From contig NZ_QMEJ01000002.1 of assembly GCF_003390865.1 (NCBI RefSeq), positions 496,001 to 560,000 of the forward strand: a stretch of 64,000 bases of DNA, given 5' to 3'. The DNA is from Tropicimonas sp. IMCC34011 (GTDB taxonomy: Bacteria; Pseudomonadota; Alphaproteobacteria; Rhodobacterales; Rhodobacteraceae). A program made the position numbers and the translations under genes. Under the pieces are notes generated by a model. That model did no database searches. It had not been told where the DNA came from and was given only the letters and a program-made list of their open reading frames with translations. Shown one piece after another: positions 10,081-19,274 of this stretch (positions within the stretch are counted from its first letter, which is position 1; the number at the start of each line of letters is the position of its first letter).

Positions 10081-11421
10081 TCAGGGCAGAAGCGGCGACC
10101 AGGCCGGGTCTGACGCCGCGCCGGGCGTGGAGACCTGCTTGAGGTTCCGGCCCGAGATGTCCACCGAGAAAAGCTGCGCCGTACCGCCGGCACCGGCGCT
10201 CTCGCGGGTGAACATGATGACCCGCCCGTTCGGCGCCCAGGTCGGACCCTCGTCGAGGAAGGAGGCCGTCAGGAGCCGCTCCTCGGAGCCATCGGTGCGC
10301 ATCACGCCGATGTGGAAACGGCCCTCGTTCTGCTTGGTGAAGGCGATGTAATCGCCCTGCGGGGACCAGACGGGCGTTCCGTAGCGGCCCGGGCCGAAGC
10401 TGATCCGCTGCGCTTCACCGCCGGAGGCGGGCATGATGTAGAGCTGCTGACTGCCGGAGCGGTCGCTTTCGAACACGATCTGCGAGCCGTCCGGCGAGAA
10501 GCTGGGCGCCGTCTCGATGGCCGGTGTGCTCGTCAGGCGGATCGGCTGACCGCCACCGAGATTCATCGCGTAGATGTCGGTGTTGCCGCCCTGGCTGAGC
10601 GAGAAGACGACCGAATCGCCGGAGGGCGAGAAGCGGGGCGAGAAGGTCATCGCATCGCCCGGCACCGGGATCCGCTGACGCTGCACCGAGCCCACGTTGA
10701 GCACGAAGATCTCCGGCTGGCCGGTCTCGTAGGATGTGTAGAGGACGCGGTCGCCGGAGGGCGAGAAGCGCGGTGCGAGCACGATGGACGCGCTGTCCGT
10801 CAGGTACTGCACGTTCGCGCCGTCGTAATCCATGACGGCAAGGCGCTTGCGGCGGGCATCCTTCGGGCCTTCCTCGGAGACGAAGACGACGCGGCTGTCG
10901 AAATAGCCGCCCTCGCCCGTGATCCGGGAATAGACCTGGTCGGCCACCTTGTGCGCGAGGCGGCGCCACGCATTCGATCCGCCGTCGAGCTGGAGCCCGT
11001 CGCCGAGCTGCGCCTCGGAGAAGACGTCGTAGAGACGGAACTTCACCGTGACGTTCCCGGCGCCGTCCACGTTGACCGCGCCCGTGACGAGCGCCTGCGC
11101 GTTGATCGCCTTCCAGTCCGCATACTGGATCGTCTGATCGAATGCCGAAACGCCGGAGATATAGGCGCTCTGCGGGATCTCGCGGAACAGCCCGGTGCCG
11201 GTCAGGTCCGCCGACACGACGCGGGTGAGGTCCGCGGCCAGCTGCTCGGCCGCCGGGCTTTCCGCGATGAAGGGCGGGATCGCGACGGGGAGCGGCTCGA
11301 TCACACCTTCGGTGATCTCGATCCGGAGCGGACCGCCCTGGGCGTTTGCCGGAGCGGGAAGGCCCGGCATCGCCAGCGCGGCCGTGATGGCGAACGAGGC
11401 AAGAAGTCGCGAGAGGGTCAT
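10081..11421 (-). CDS. tolB: Tol-Pal system protein TolB
   Basis: This 446-residue periplasmic protein has a signal peptide ending ANA, then the TolB amino-terminal domain (about 30-160) and a six-bladed beta-propeller of PD40 repeats. The repeats are visible as [44 protein letters not shown] and [14 protein letters not shown]. It shuttles between Pal and TolA. The ATG at 11421 is chosen because AGGAAAGG lies upstream and a proper signal peptide begins there; the frame itself runs on to 11478. It lies between tolA and pal, the standard order. Confidence 0.97.
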   Translation of the reverse strand: MTLSRLLASFAITAALAMPGLPAPANAQGGPLRIEITEGVIEPLPVAIPPFIAESPAAEQLAADLTRVVSADLTGTGLFREIPQSAYISGVSAFDQTIQYADWKAINAQALVTGAVNVDGAGNVTVKFRLYDVFSEAQLGDGLQLDGGSNAWRRLAHKVADQVYSRITGEGGYFDSRVVFVSEEGPKDARRKRLAVMDYDGANVQYLTDSASIVLAPRFSPSGDRVLYTSYETGQPEIFVLNVGSVQRQRIPVPGDAMTFSPRFSPSGDSVVFSLSQGGNTDIYAMNLGGGQPIRLTSTPAIETAPSFSPDGSQIVFESDRSGSQQLYIMPASGGEAQRISFGPGRYGTPVWSPQGDYIAFTKQNEGRFHIGVMRTDGSEERLLTASFLDEGPTWAPNGRVIMFTRESAGAGGTAQLFSVDISGRNLKQVSTPGAASDPAWSPLLP

Positions 11422-11477
11422 GGACGGGCCTTTCCTGATGCGGGCCGAACGAAGAACGCGAAGAGGGGCTGGGGCCA

Positions 11478-12692
11478 TTACCTGACCCTCATGTTGTCGG
11501 GGTTGAATACCATTTCGATCTCCGCCCAGGCCCCATACTTTTCGGCCGGGAGGGAGAAGCCGGACGCGCCGCAGCGGATGATCGCGCGGCGTGCCGCCTC
11601 GAATGCCTGCCGCGCGGCTGTTTCGCTGCCGCCGGAGAAGTCGGTCATGCGGATCGTGCCCGTGTCCGGCGTCGAATCCTCGTTCATCGTGACGAGAACG
11701 GTCACCGTTGTGCGGAGCGCCTCGGTCGAGAGCGAGCCCACGTTCCAGCAGCGCTGCACCGCCACGCGCAGCGCATCCTTCTCGCCGGCGGTCATCGGCG
11801 GGCCGCTATACTCGGACGGAGACGGGGACGGCGCAGGGGCGGCATCGCTGACGGCGTCGGCCACGGCATCGGCGATCGCGTCGGCCATCGGGTCGGCGGC
11901 GGGCTCCGGCTCATCCTGCGTTTCGGGTTCGGGCTCGGCGGCCGCAACCTGCTCGGGTTCGGGTTCGGGCTCCGGCTCGGGGGTTGGTGCCGGCTGCGCG
12001 GGGCGGGTGCGAGGACGCGGCGAGCCTGCGGGCGCGAGCGCGGCCACGACCTCCCCGGCCTCCTGCGGCTCGTCCGCCTCCGTCACCGTCTCTGTCGTCG
12101 CCTCCTCGGGAGCGGTCGCGTCCTGCGCCTCCTCCACGGGGGTTTCGGGCTCCGCCTCGGCATCGGGGTCGACCGCGGCCTGCACGGTGTCCGACACCTC
12201 TGCCTGGGCGTCGGGCTCTGGCGCGGCGAGGGGCGCGACACGTGGCGCCTCGCGGGGCACAGGCGTCTCGTCCGGGGCGAAGGTCACGGCGGCCCCGTCG
12301 GGGCTGTCGGGGGCGGGCTGCTGCCCGGGGGCGTCCGGCTGGACCTCGGCCTGGGGCGCTGCGACGCCGCTGACATCGGGCGCCGGGTCCGGATCTTCCG
12401 CCGGCGTCGCCTCGGGGGCGGGCTGCGGCGCGGGCGCGCTGTCCGCGGCGGGCACCTCCGGCGCCTCCGCGGCCTCCTCCGGCGCGGCCGGAGCCGCGGG
12501 CTCCTCGCCCACCTGGGGCGCATCGGGCGCGCCGCCGCCGGCGACCAGCGCGGCGAATTCCTCGCCGGAGATCACGGTCACATCGGTGAAATCCGCCTCG
12601 TCCGGACGACGGTCGGGAAGCCAGCCGCCCACGAGCAGCCAGACGGCGAGCGCGAGATGCCCTGCGCCGGAGATCTGGACGCCCCTGCGCAT
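11478..12692 (-). CDS. tolA: TolA-type energy transducer
   Basis: This 404-residue inner-membrane protein has a single transmembrane helix near 8-25, a long linker and a C-terminal TolA/TonB-like domain (about 300-404, with a CWNVGSLS phrase and two cysteines). It transmits proton-motive force from TolQR to Pal/TolB. The linker is unusual: instead of the lysine/alanine helix of enterobacterial TolA it is dominated by Pro, Glu, Ala and Asp, with EP dipeptide runs and a short [15 protein letters not shown] repeat. Position between tolR and tolB supports the call more than the sequence does. The start ATG at 12692 lies 5 nt after tolR. Confidence 0.9.
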   Translation of the reverse strand: MRRGVQISGAGHLALAVWLLVGGWLPDRRPDEADFTDVTVISGEEFAALVAGGGAPDAPQVGEEPAAPAAPEEAAEAPEVPAADSAPAPQPAPEATPAEDPDPAPDVSGVAAPQAEVQPDAPGQQPAPDSPDGAAVTFAPDETPVPREAPRVAPLAAPEPDAQAEVSDTVQAAVDPDAEAEPETPVEEAQDATAPEEATTETVTEADEPQEAGEVVAALAPAGSPRPRTRPAQPAPTPEPEPEPEPEQVAAAEPEPETQDEPEPAADPMADAIADAVADAVSDAAPAPSPSPSEYSGPPMTAGEKDALRVAVQRCWNVGSLSTEALRTTVTVLVTMNEDSTPDTGTIRMTDFSGGSETAARQAFEAARRAIIRCGASGFSLPAEKYGAWAEIEMVFNPDNMRVR

Positions 12693-12697
12693 GGGTC

Positions 12698-13177
12698 TCA
12701 GCCGCCTCCGCCGTCGAAGGTGGGCCCGCCCGTCTCGGTCACGAGGCCTATGTTTGAGAAGCCGCCACGGTTCAGGGCGCCCATGACCTCCACCACGCGG
12801 GCATAGGGAATGGCCCCGTCCGCGCGGAGATAGATCTTGTCGTTCTCACGCTCGGCGGCGATTCCCTGCAGCCGACCGATCAGCTCGTCCGCCGCAACCT
12901 CGGTGGTCTGGATCGCGATCCCGCCATCGGCCGTCAGCGTCACCGCCAGCGGCTCCTCGGGATCCTGCGGAAGCGCCTCGGCGGCGGTCTTCGGAAGCTC
13001 GACGGGCACGCCAACGGTCAGGAGCGGCGCGGCCACCATGAAGACGATGAGGAGCACCAGCATCACGTCCACGAAGGGCGTGACGTTGATCTCGGACATC
13101 GCACCGGCCCGACCCCTGCGACGTCCGCGGCGCCGGCCGCCTCCGCCGCCGGCCGGTTTGATGACACCGGCTCCCAT
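12698..13177 (-). CDS. tolR: Tol-Pal system proton channel subunit TolR
   Basis: This 159-residue ExbD/TolR-family protein has a basic glycine/arginine N-terminus, then SEINVTPFVDVMLVLLIVFMVA (28-49, written across the membrane helix) with Asp37 as the proton-conducting residue. A periplasmic domain follows with VELPKTAAE and YLRADGAIPYARVVEVM. Together with TolQ it forms the ion-driven motor that energises TolA. Only 1 nt separates it from tolQ. The 26-residue basic N-terminal extension, carrying eight arginines, is longer than in enterobacteria. Confidence 0.96.
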   Translation of the reverse strand: MGAGVIKPAGGGGGRRRGRRRGRAGAMSEINVTPFVDVMLVLLIVFMVAAPLLTVGVPVELPKTAAEALPQDPEEPLAVTLTADGGIAIQTTEVAADELIGRLQGIAAERENDKIYLRADGAIPYARVVEVMGALNRGGFSNIGLVTETGGPTFDGGGG

Positions 13178-13178
13178 G

Positions 13179-13880
13179 TCAGGCGACCGCCTCGAGTTGC
13201 CGGGAGAGAATGGTGGAGAACTCGTCCGAGAAAGCCTCGTAGCCGCCGATCAGGTGGTCCGCGTCGGCATTCAGCTTGTTGTAGGCGATGACCGCCGGGA
13301 TGGCCGCGAGAAGGCCGAGGCCGGTGGCGAGGAGCGCCTCCGCGATGCCCGGCGCGACGACTGCGAGCGACGTGTTCTGCTGTTCGGCGATCTCGACGAA
13401 GGCGTTCATGATGCCGAACACGGTCCCGAAAAGGCCGATGAAGGGCGCGGTGGACCCCACCGTCGCGAGGAAGCCGAGCTGTGAGTTCAGCTTCTCGGAT
13501 TCGCGGGTGATGGCGACATCCATAGACCGCTCGATCCGGCTTTCGGCGCCGGGGATCAGCCGCCCGTCGGTGCGATGACTGCGCTGCCACTCGGTCATGC
13601 CGGCGGCGAAGATGCGCTCCGACGCGCCGGCCGGTTCGGGGCCGAGGCGCTCGTAAAGCTCGTCCAGCGGCTCGCCGGACCAGAACGCCTGGTCGAACTC
13701 CGCCTGCTCGGCGCGGGCTTTTCGGAACGCGATGATCTTCTGAATGATGATCGCCCACGCCCAGAAGGACGCGCCGATCAGCATCAGCATCACCAGCTTC
13801 ACCGTGATCGTGGCGCGGAAGAACAGCGCCCAGAACGAAAAATCGATCTCGGAGGCCGCTTGAAGGGTCGAGGGGTCCAT
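13179..13880 (-). CDS. tolQ: Tol-Pal system proton channel subunit TolQ
   Basis: This 233-residue MotA/TolQ/ExbB-family inner-membrane protein has three hydrophobic segments, one near 20-45 and two flanking the conserved GLFGTVFGIMNAF and ALLATGLGLLAAIPAV blocks. It is the stator partner of TolR. The start ATG at 13880 lies after a 178-nt gap from ybgC, the most likely place for a promoter serving tolQRAB-pal-cpoB. That gap contains an ATGCCCC/GGGGCAT hairpin but no clear -35/-10 pair that I can defend. Confidence 0.97.
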   Translation of the reverse strand: MDPSTLQAASEIDFSFWALFFRATITVKLVMLMLIGASFWAWAIIIQKIIAFRKARAEQAEFDQAFWSGEPLDELYERLGPEPAGASERIFAAGMTEWQRSHRTDGRLIPGAESRIERSMDVAITRESEKLNSQLGFLATVGSTAPFIGLFGTVFGIMNAFVEIAEQQNTSLAVVAPGIAEALLATGLGLLAAIPAVIAYNKLNADADHLIGGYEAFSDEFSTILSRQLEAVA

Positions 13881-14058
13881 CTGCCTGCTCTGCTCTGCTT
13901 TGCCACTCTGGCGGTGGCACTGTTAGGCGTGTTTTTACAAGCTTTGCACGTGGAATGCCAACACGATGGCGTTATTCCGCTCAAAAGGGTCTGCGAGGCC
14001 CGATGCGCGGGCCACGGGCCCCATGCCCCGGGGGCATCCGCGCCACCGCAAAAGCCAC

Positions 14059-14460
14059 TCAGGTGGCGCCGCTCAGGACATCCCGAAGCATGGCGGGAAG
14101 GCGCGTCGGGCGTCCGGATGGGCCCATGGCGACAAGGGTGACGCGGGCATCGAAGAGCACCGTCTCACCGCGCAGCACGCTCTGTCTCATGTCGCAGCGC
14201 GCGGGGCCGATGCTCCGGATGCGGGTCTCCACGACCAGATTATCGGCGAACCGGGCCGGAGCGAGGTAATCCGCCTCGATCCGCCTGACGGCGAAGACGG
14301 TGCCCGTTTGCCTCAGCGCCTCCTGGTCGATGCCGAGCTCGGCGATCCACGCGGAGCGGCCGCGCTCGACGAACTTGAGGTAATTGGCGTGATAGACGAT
14401 GCCGCCCATGTCCGTGTCTTCGTACCAGACGGTCACGGGAAGCCGGTGCGCCGCACTCAC
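14059..14460 (-). CDS. ybgC: acyl-CoA thioesterase YbgC
   Basis: This 133-residue hot-dog-fold thioesterase has the family signature YEDTDMGGIVYHANYLKFVERGR around residues 13-35, including the catalytic Asp. YbgC hydrolyses acyl-CoA and associates with phospholipid synthesis; it is usually the first gene of the tol cluster. The start is a GTG at 14460 whose last bases overlap the TGA of the upstream gene by 4 nt (GTGA), so the two are translationally coupled. The frame runs further 5' but with no family similarity. Confidence 0.95.
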   Translation of the reverse strand: MSAAHRLPVTVWYEDTDMGGIVYHANYLKFVERGRSAWIAELGIDQEALRQTGTVFAVRRIEADYLAPARFADNLVVETRIRSIGPARCDMRQSVLRGETVLFDARVTLVAMGPSGRPTRLPAMLRDVLSGAT

Positions 14461-15083
14461 CCTGTCGCTCCCATCCGGGCGAAGAGACGAAGGGCGTGCG
14501 CCGGATCGTCCGCCATGTCCGGCATGACGGGATCGTAGGCCGCCCGGATCACGTCCGCGATCTCGGGCCGCAGGATCGTGTGCCCGGCCTCGGTGCGTGC
14601 GAGCGGCGAGGTCCCCGCAAAGGCCGTGTCCGACCAGAGGAGAGCGGACTGGACGACCTGGCCAAGCGCGATTGTCTCGGCCGGCAGCTCCGCCAGATGC
14701 GCGTCCATGCGGATGAACGCGAAGCAGGCCCGGATGGCACCGGCGGCGTCGAAGCGGAAGACGCGGTACTGATTGGCCTCGGCCGACGTCAGCCGCGGCA
14801 GGAGGCCGCCCAGGTCCGGCACCAGGCGATCGAGGTCCGGCACGTCCGCCAGCTCGTCCCATCCGGAGACGAAGAACATCATCAGGTTGCTGCCGAGTTC
14901 GGGATCCGTCTCGGCGAGGGTCCGACCAGACAGTCGTGCCACGGCCTCGGCGGCGCCCTTGACGACCCCGAGCGTCGCATCGTCGGTGCCGAAGACCACC
15001 GGTGCGACGGGACGGCCCCACCGGGCGAATCGGTAGGAGCCATCGCTGCGGGTGAAGAGGGCCTGGATCTCGTCGGGTGTCAT
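14457..15083 (-). CDS. hypothetical protein coupled to ybgC
   Basis: I do not recognise a family for this 208-residue protein. It has no signal peptide or membrane segment, is rich in Ala, Leu and acidic residues, and contains the phrases FVSGWDELADVPDLDRLV and FRFDAAGAIRACFAFIRMD. The second suggests a beta-strand-rich sensor or binding fold, but that is only a guess. It starts at an ATG (15083), is the first gene of the ybgC-tol run and overlaps ybgC by 4 nt. The tight coupling suggests a role with YbgC or the envelope machinery. Confidence 0.75.
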   Translation of the reverse strand: MTPDEIQALFTRSDGSYRFARWGRPVAPVVFGTDDATLGVVKGAAEAVARLSGRTLAETDPELGSNLMMFFVSGWDELADVPDLDRLVPDLGGLLPRLTSAEANQYRVFRFDAAGAIRACFAFIRMDAHLAELPAETIALGQVVQSALLWSDTAFAGTSPLARTEAGHTILRPEIADVIRAAYDPVMPDMADDPAHALRLFARMGATG

Positions 15084-15199
15084 GAGCCCTACATGCCGGC
15101 TCGGCGTCCGGGCGTCCAGACGCCCTGCTCCTCCGCACCGCTTGACCGCGCGGGCGCCCTCCCCTACCCGGCGTGAACCTCAAGCCGCGGAGCCCCCGG

Positions 15200-16069
15200 A
15201 TGCCGACTTATACCGCTCTCACCACCCTGCCCGGACAAGATCAGGCCGAGGCGCTCGGCGACGCGATGGAGCGGCTGGACCCAGAGCCCACGGGCGTCGG
15301 CGTCTTCGAGATGGAGGACGGGTCGGGCCTGTGGGAGATCGGCGGCTACTTCACCGAGGAACCCGACGAGACCGGCCTCGCCCTTCTGGCGGCGGCGTTC
15401 GGCGCGAAGCCCTTCGCGGTGTCCGAGCTGCCGCAGACGGACTGGGTGGCCAAGGTGCGGCGGGAGCTGACGCCAGTGAAGGGCGGGCGCTTCTTCGTCT
15501 ATGGCAGCCACGATGCGGACCAGGTCCCGGAGGGGAGCGAGCCCCTGCTGATCGAAGCAGCGATGGCGTTCGGCACGGGGCACCATGGCACGACGCTTGG
15601 CTGCCTCGAGACGCTGGACGCGATGATCGAGGACGGCACGGCGCGGACGCCGGTTCTCGACGTCGGCTGCGGCACGGCCGTTCTGGCCATGGCGGCGGCG
15701 CGGGTTCTCGACGGGCCGGTCGTGGCCTCCGACATCGACGAGGTCGCGGTCGAAGTGGCAAAGGCGAACCTCGCGGCGAACGGGCTTTCGGAGCGCGTGA
15801 CCTGTGTCGAGGCGGCGGGCCTCGGCCATCCCGACATCGCGGCCCATGCGCCCTACCGCCTCGTGCTGGCCAATATCCTGAAGGCACCGCTGATCGACCT
15901 CGCCCCCGATATCGCCGGCGCCCTCGAGACGGGCGGACACGCCGTTCTGTCCGGCCTGCTCCTGCGGCAGGCGGACGAGGTCATCGAAGCCTATGACGCG
16001 GCTGGGATGCAGCTTCGGTCGCGGCGGGAGATTTCGGGCTGGGCAACGCTCTGCCTCGAAAAGGTCTGA
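15200..16069 (+). CDS. prmA: ribosomal protein L11 methyltransferase
   Basis: This 289-residue cytoplasmic enzyme trimethylates ribosomal protein L11 using SAM. The central motif AFGTGHHGTTLGCLE (123-137) is diagnostic of PrmA, followed by the SAM-binding loop VLDVGCGTAVLAMAAA (152-167), VASDIDE and the NPPF-like ANILKAPL. The start is the ATG at 15200, which has GGAG upstream and sits at the conserved N-terminus MPTYTAL. It is divergent from the hypothetical-ybgC-tol cluster and ends before a clear terminator. Confidence 0.96.
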   Translation: MPTYTALTTLPGQDQAEALGDAMERLDPEPTGVGVFEMEDGSGLWEIGGYFTEEPDETGLALLAAAFGAKPFAVSELPQTDWVAKVRRELTPVKGGRFFVYGSHDADQVPEGSEPLLIEAAMAFGTGHHGTTLGCLETLDAMIEDGTARTPVLDVGCGTAVLAMAAARVLDGPVVASDIDEVAVEVAKANLAANGLSERVTCVEAAGLGHPDIAAHAPYRLVLANILKAPLIDLAPDIAGALETGGHAVLSGLLLRQADEVIEAYDAAGMQLRSRREISGWATLCLEKV

Positions 16070-16112
16070 GGACAATCGGGACCCGGCGCTCCCCGCGCCG
16101 CTTGCAAAAGTC

Positions 16113-16148
16113 AAAGGCGCCGGATCCGATGATCCGACGCCTTTTTTT
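16113..16148 (+). terminator. intrinsic terminator after prmA
   Basis: AAAGGCG and CCGGATC pair with GATCCG and ACGCCTTT around a 4-nt CGAT loop, and a run of seven T follows on the plus strand at 16142-16148. It also carries an A-run on its left side, so it may work weakly toward the minus strand. Confidence 0.9.
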
Positions 16149-16225
16149 CGTGTCAGGCGACGTCCGCTGCGGCAGAGGGGCGGTTGGGGCTGCTCCCCCC
16201 GGCGCCCGTCTTTGCCGCCTCGGCG

Positions 16226-16438
16226 TCAGAGGCTGCGGATCGCGCGGCGCGGCATCGCTTCGATCTGGCCGCGGGTCAGGCCGATATCGTCGAGAGCGTC
16301 GTCGGACAGGGCAAGCAGATGCTTGCGTGTCACGGCGGCATCGCGCCAGGATCGGAAGGTTTCGAGGGCGTCCATGACGAACGGGCGGATGGAGATTGTT
16401 TCGCGCGGGGCGCGGGGGGTGAGAAGCGCGTAGGACAT
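16226..16438 (-). CDS. DUF1127 (YjiS-like) small protein
   Basis: This 70-residue basic protein ends in the DUF1127 motif: FRSWRDAAVTRKHLLALSDDALDDIGLTR, then the GQIEAMPRRA tail. In Rhodobacter, proteins with this domain bind RNA and affect sRNA and RNA turnover and stress responses (CcaF1). Similar action here is inferred from family membership. It stands alone between prmA and ruvC. A 293-nt region upstream, shared with ruvC, would carry its promoter; I see no certain elements in it. Confidence 0.88.
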   Translation of the reverse strand: MSYALLTPRAPRETISIRPFVMDALETFRSWRDAAVTRKHLLALSDDALDDIGLTRGQIEAMPRRAIRSL

Positions 16439-16731
16439 CTGGTGGTCGCCTGTGAATCGAAGTGTGTCGGGCCTGTTTCGGAGAGGCGCAGGTATCCGTG
16501 GCTCTACGCCCGTTCAAGAGGCATAAACGCCATATGTTAAAGGCCGGTAACGGTCCCTGGGAGGCCGCTTGGACTGGAAACGACACCCCGGATGTCGCTT
16601 TCGTTCTGCCGCGCCGCGGCATTGCCACGAAGCGTCGTTTTCGGACCGTACACGCCGCGCTGCGCGCTGGCCGATGTTCGCGCTTCGTGCTAGAAGGAAA
16701 CAAAACGTGATAATAAAAGAGGCAGAGACAT

Positions 16732-17235
16732 ATGCGGGTCATCGGGATCGATCCGGGGCTGACCGCCCTGGGATGGGGCGTGATCGAGCAGGTGGGCAGC
16801 CGCCTCGTTCATGTCGCGAACGGCATTTGCCGCACCCAGCCGGGGGTGCCGCTGGCCGTCAGGCTCTGCGCGCTGCATTCGGGACTGACCGCCGCGCTGA
16901 GGGAGCACGCGCCTGACGCGGCCGCAGTGGAAATGACGGTGGTGAACCGGGACGGCGCGGGGACGCTGAAGCTCGGCCAGGCCCGCGGGATCGCGATGCT
17001 GGTGCCGGCGCAGGCCGGGCTCGACGTCGGTGAATATGCGCCATCCGCCGTCAAGAAGGCGATGGTCGGCACCGGCCGCGCGGCGAAGGCCCAGATCGAC
17101 CACATGGTCCGCCTGCAGTTCCCCGGCATCGAGCTGGCCGGCGCCGATGCGGCCGACGCCCTGGCGATTGCCGTCTGTCACGCGCACCACCTGCAAACGG
17201 GCGGCAAGCTCGCAGCCGCGATGGCCCGCGCATGA
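16732..17235 (+). CDS. ruvC: Holliday junction resolvase RuvC
   Basis: This 167-residue endonuclease cuts four-way DNA junctions during recombinational repair. The sequence shows the RNase H-fold acidic residues: Asp7 in [13 protein letters not shown], Glu in AAVEMTVV, and the C-terminal pair in [14 protein letters not shown]. Length is normal. The start ATG at 16732 has a GAGG ribosome-binding site. It is the first gene of ruvCAB and its TGA overlaps the ruvA ATG by 4 nt. Confidence 0.97.
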   Translation: MRVIGIDPGLTALGWGVIEQVGSRLVHVANGICRTQPGVPLAVRLCALHSGLTAALREHAPDAAAVEMTVVNRDGAGTLKLGQARGIAMLVPAQAGLDVGEYAPSAVKKAMVGTGRAAKAQIDHMVRLQFPGIELAGADAADALAIAVCHAHHLQTGGKLAAAMARA

Positions 17236-17894
17236 TCGGGCGCGTTGCCGGCCGGGTGGTGCACAAGGGCCTCGACCACGCGATGATCGACGTGGGTGGC
17301 CTCGGCTATGTCGTCTATTGCCCCGAGCGGGTGCTGGCAGGGCTCGCGGTCGGTGAGGCCGCGGCGCTCTGGACCGAACTTGCTGTCAGGGAAGATGCGC
17401 TGACGCTCTACGGCTTCCCGACCCTGCTGGAGCGCGAATGGCACCGGCAGCTGATCTCCGTGTCCGGCATCGGCGCAAAGGCCTCGCTCGCGATCCTGGG
17501 TACGGTGGGCGCCGAGGCGCTCGGCCGGGCCATCGCCACGGGGGACTGGGCCATGGTGAAAGCCGCGCCCGGGATCGGCCCCAAGATCGCCCAGCGGGTG
17601 GTGAACGAGCTGAAGGACAAGGTGGGGCATGTCATGGCGATGGGGGGCCTTCTGGAAAGCGAGGCGCCCGCGCTGGTTGCGTCCACGCCCTCACAAAGCG
17701 CCCCCACCCCTGCGGATCCCGCGCCCGCCTCTCGCGGGGCGTCCGAAGCGGATGCCCTGTCGGCCCTCGTCAATCTCGGGTATGGGCGGAGCGAAGCGGC
17801 CGGGGCGGTGGCGAGCGCCGCGGGAGACGATCCCGAGGCCGGGGCCGCCGGCCTGATCCGGTCCGCGCTGAAGCGGCTTGCGCCGAAGGAATGA
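17232..17894 (+). CDS. ruvA: Holliday junction branch migration protein RuvA
   Basis: This 220-residue DNA-binding subunit forms the tetramer that holds the junction for RuvB. The N-terminal OB fold begins [10 protein letters not shown]. Two helix-hairpin-helix motifs follow ([17 protein letters not shown] and [22 protein letters not shown]). A proline/alanine/serine linker leads to the RuvB-binding domain III ([12 protein letters not shown]). It overlaps ruvC by 4 nt and is followed by ruvB after 4 nt. Confidence 0.97.
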   Translation: MIGRVAGRVVHKGLDHAMIDVGGLGYVVYCPERVLAGLAVGEAAALWTELAVREDALTLYGFPTLLEREWHRQLISVSGIGAKASLAILGTVGAEALGRAIATGDWAMVKAAPGIGPKIAQRVVNELKDKVGHVMAMGGLLESEAPALVASTPSQSAPTPADPAPASRGASEADALSALVNLGYGRSEAAGAVASAAGDDPEAGAAGLIRSALKRLAPKE

Positions 17895-17898
17895 CCCC

Positions 17899-18933
17899 GT
17901 GACGGACGACCCCGACCCGATCCTGCGCCCGGAGCCGCTCGAAGACGACGGCCCGGCCCTGCGCCCGCAATCGCTGGATGACTTCACCGGCCAGGCGGAG
18001 GCGCGGGCGAACCTGCGCGTCTTCGTCGAGAGCGCGAAGCGGCGCGGCAAGGCGATGGACCACGTCCTCTTCCACGGCCCTCCGGGTCTCGGCAAGACGA
18101 CGCTGGCCCAGATCGTCTCGAAGGAGCTCGGCGTCGGCTTCCGCATGACCTCCGGACCCGTCCTCGCGCGGCCGGGCGACCTCGCCGCGATCCTGACCAA
18201 CCTCGAGGCGCGGGACGTTCTCTTCATCGACGAGATCCACCGCCTGAACCCTGTGGTCGAGGAAGTCCTCTACCCGGCGCTCGAGGATTTCGAGCTCGAT
18301 CTTGTGATCGGCGAGGGGCCAGCGGCCAGGACCGTGCGGATCGAGCTCCAGCCGTTCACCCTCGTCGGAGCGACGACGCGGCTTGGCCTTCTGACGACCC
18401 CGCTGCGGGACCGTTTCGGAATCCCGGTGCGCCTCGATTTCTACACCGAGGACGAACTCGCGAGCATCGTCGCCCGCGGGGCGCGCCTGTCCGGGATGGG
18501 CGCCGATCCGGACGGAGTGCGGGAGATCGCCCGGCGCGCTCGCGGCACGCCCCGGATCGCCGGGCGGCTCTTGCGCCGCGTGTCCGATTTCGCGCTGGTC
18601 GAAGGGGACGGGACCATCACCCGCGCGCTCGCGGATCGCGCCCTCACCCGCCTCGGCGTCGATGCGCGCGGCCTTGATGGGGCGGATCGGCGTTATCTGA
18701 AGCTCATCGCCGAGCATTACGAGGGCGGGCCAGTCGGAATCGAAACGATGTCGGCCGCCCTGAGCGAGAGCCGCGACGCACTCGAAGAAGTGATCGAGCC
18801 CTATCTGCTGCAACAGGGGCTCATCCAGCGCACCCCCCGCGGACGCATGCTGACACAGGGGGCATGGTTGCATCTGGGGCTTCCGGCCCCCACCCCCGAA
18901 GCGCCGCCCCGGCAGGGCGGCCTCTTTTCGTGA
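17899..18933 (+). CDS. ruvB: Holliday junction branch migration ATPase RuvB
   Basis: This 344-residue AAA+ motor drives branch migration with RuvA. Walker [10 protein letters not shown] and Walker [12 protein letters not shown] are clear, followed by sensor regions and the C-terminal winged-helix ([20 protein letters not shown]). I chose the GTG at 17899, 4 nt after ruvA, because AAGGAA lies 9 nt upstream; a TTG at 17878 would overlap ruvA and an ATG at 17891 stops immediately. The Ruv set is complete. Confidence 0.96.
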   Translation: MTDDPDPILRPEPLEDDGPALRPQSLDDFTGQAEARANLRVFVESAKRRGKAMDHVLFHGPPGLGKTTLAQIVSKELGVGFRMTSGPVLARPGDLAAILTNLEARDVLFIDEIHRLNPVVEEVLYPALEDFELDLVIGEGPAARTVRIELQPFTLVGATTRLGLLTTPLRDRFGIPVRLDFYTEDELASIVARGARLSGMGADPDGVREIARRARGTPRIAGRLLRRVSDFALVEGDGTITRALADRALTRLGVDARGLDGADRRYLKLIAEHYEGGPVGIETMSAALSESRDALEEVIEPYLLQQGLIQRTPRGRMLTQGAWLHLGLPAPTPEAPPRQGGLFS

Positions 18934-19025
18934 CGGTTTCTTAACCCAACACTGTCAGTTTCGGGGAACATCGGCGCGCGAGACCACTTGTCGATGAAGG
19001 AGCCCTTAGCCGACAGGAGCGGCCG

Positions 19026-19199
19026 ATGACCCAAGTCGATCGCCTGAACCGGCTGGCAGAGGATGCCGGCCGAGCCTTCGCAAGATTTCCGGGCGATGCG
19101 CCGATGGAAGCGCTGGCTCGCCACCTGCTCCTGCTGAAATCCCGCGCGGAGTGGTTTCCCGAAACCGCCGAGACCGACATCGCTACGGACCCTCACTGA
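19026..19199 (+). CDS. small hypothetical protein (57 aa)
   Basis: A 57-codon frame starts at an ATG with AGGAG 7 nt upstream, 92 nt after ruvB. The product is helical and charged, with the phrases MTQVDRLNRLAEDAG, ALARHLLLLKSRAEWF and an acidic end. No signal peptide or membrane helix is present, and I do not recognise the family. The good ribosome-binding site and amphipathic helix pattern support a real gene. It may be co-transcribed with ruvCAB. Confidence 0.5.
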   Translation: MTQVDRLNRLAEDAGRAFARFPGDAPMEALARHLLLLKSRAEWFPETAETDIATDPH

Positions 19200-19225
19200 G
19201 CCGTTCCGCCGGCGAGTGATGCGCG

Positions 19226-19244
19226 GGCGCGACCAGCGCGCGCC
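19226..19244 (+). terminator. weak hairpin after the 57-aa gene
   Basis: GGCGCG (19226-19231) pairs with CGCGCC (19239-19244) around a 7-nt loop, and TTTT follows 9 nt later. It sits between a plus-strand gene and the convergent msrA. The distance to the T-run makes it a poor intrinsic terminator. Confidence 0.35.
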
Positions 19245-19274
19245 TCATCTCGTTTTGCGGGGTTACTTAAGCCC

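Noticed and set aside
11816-11990. Tandem DNA repeat resembling a CRISPR or satellite
   Set aside because: The short repeats encode the EP and ADA runs of TolA and are not evenly spaced direct repeats.
10312-12786. Long plus-strand open frame across tolB and tolA
   Set aside because: It is the complement of recognised Tol genes; its Ser/Gly-rich part mirrors the acidic repeats of TolA in GC-rich DNA.
13881-14058. Riboswitch or attenuator upstream of tolQ
   Set aside because: Only a short GC hairpin is seen, with no recognised aptamer and no T-run.
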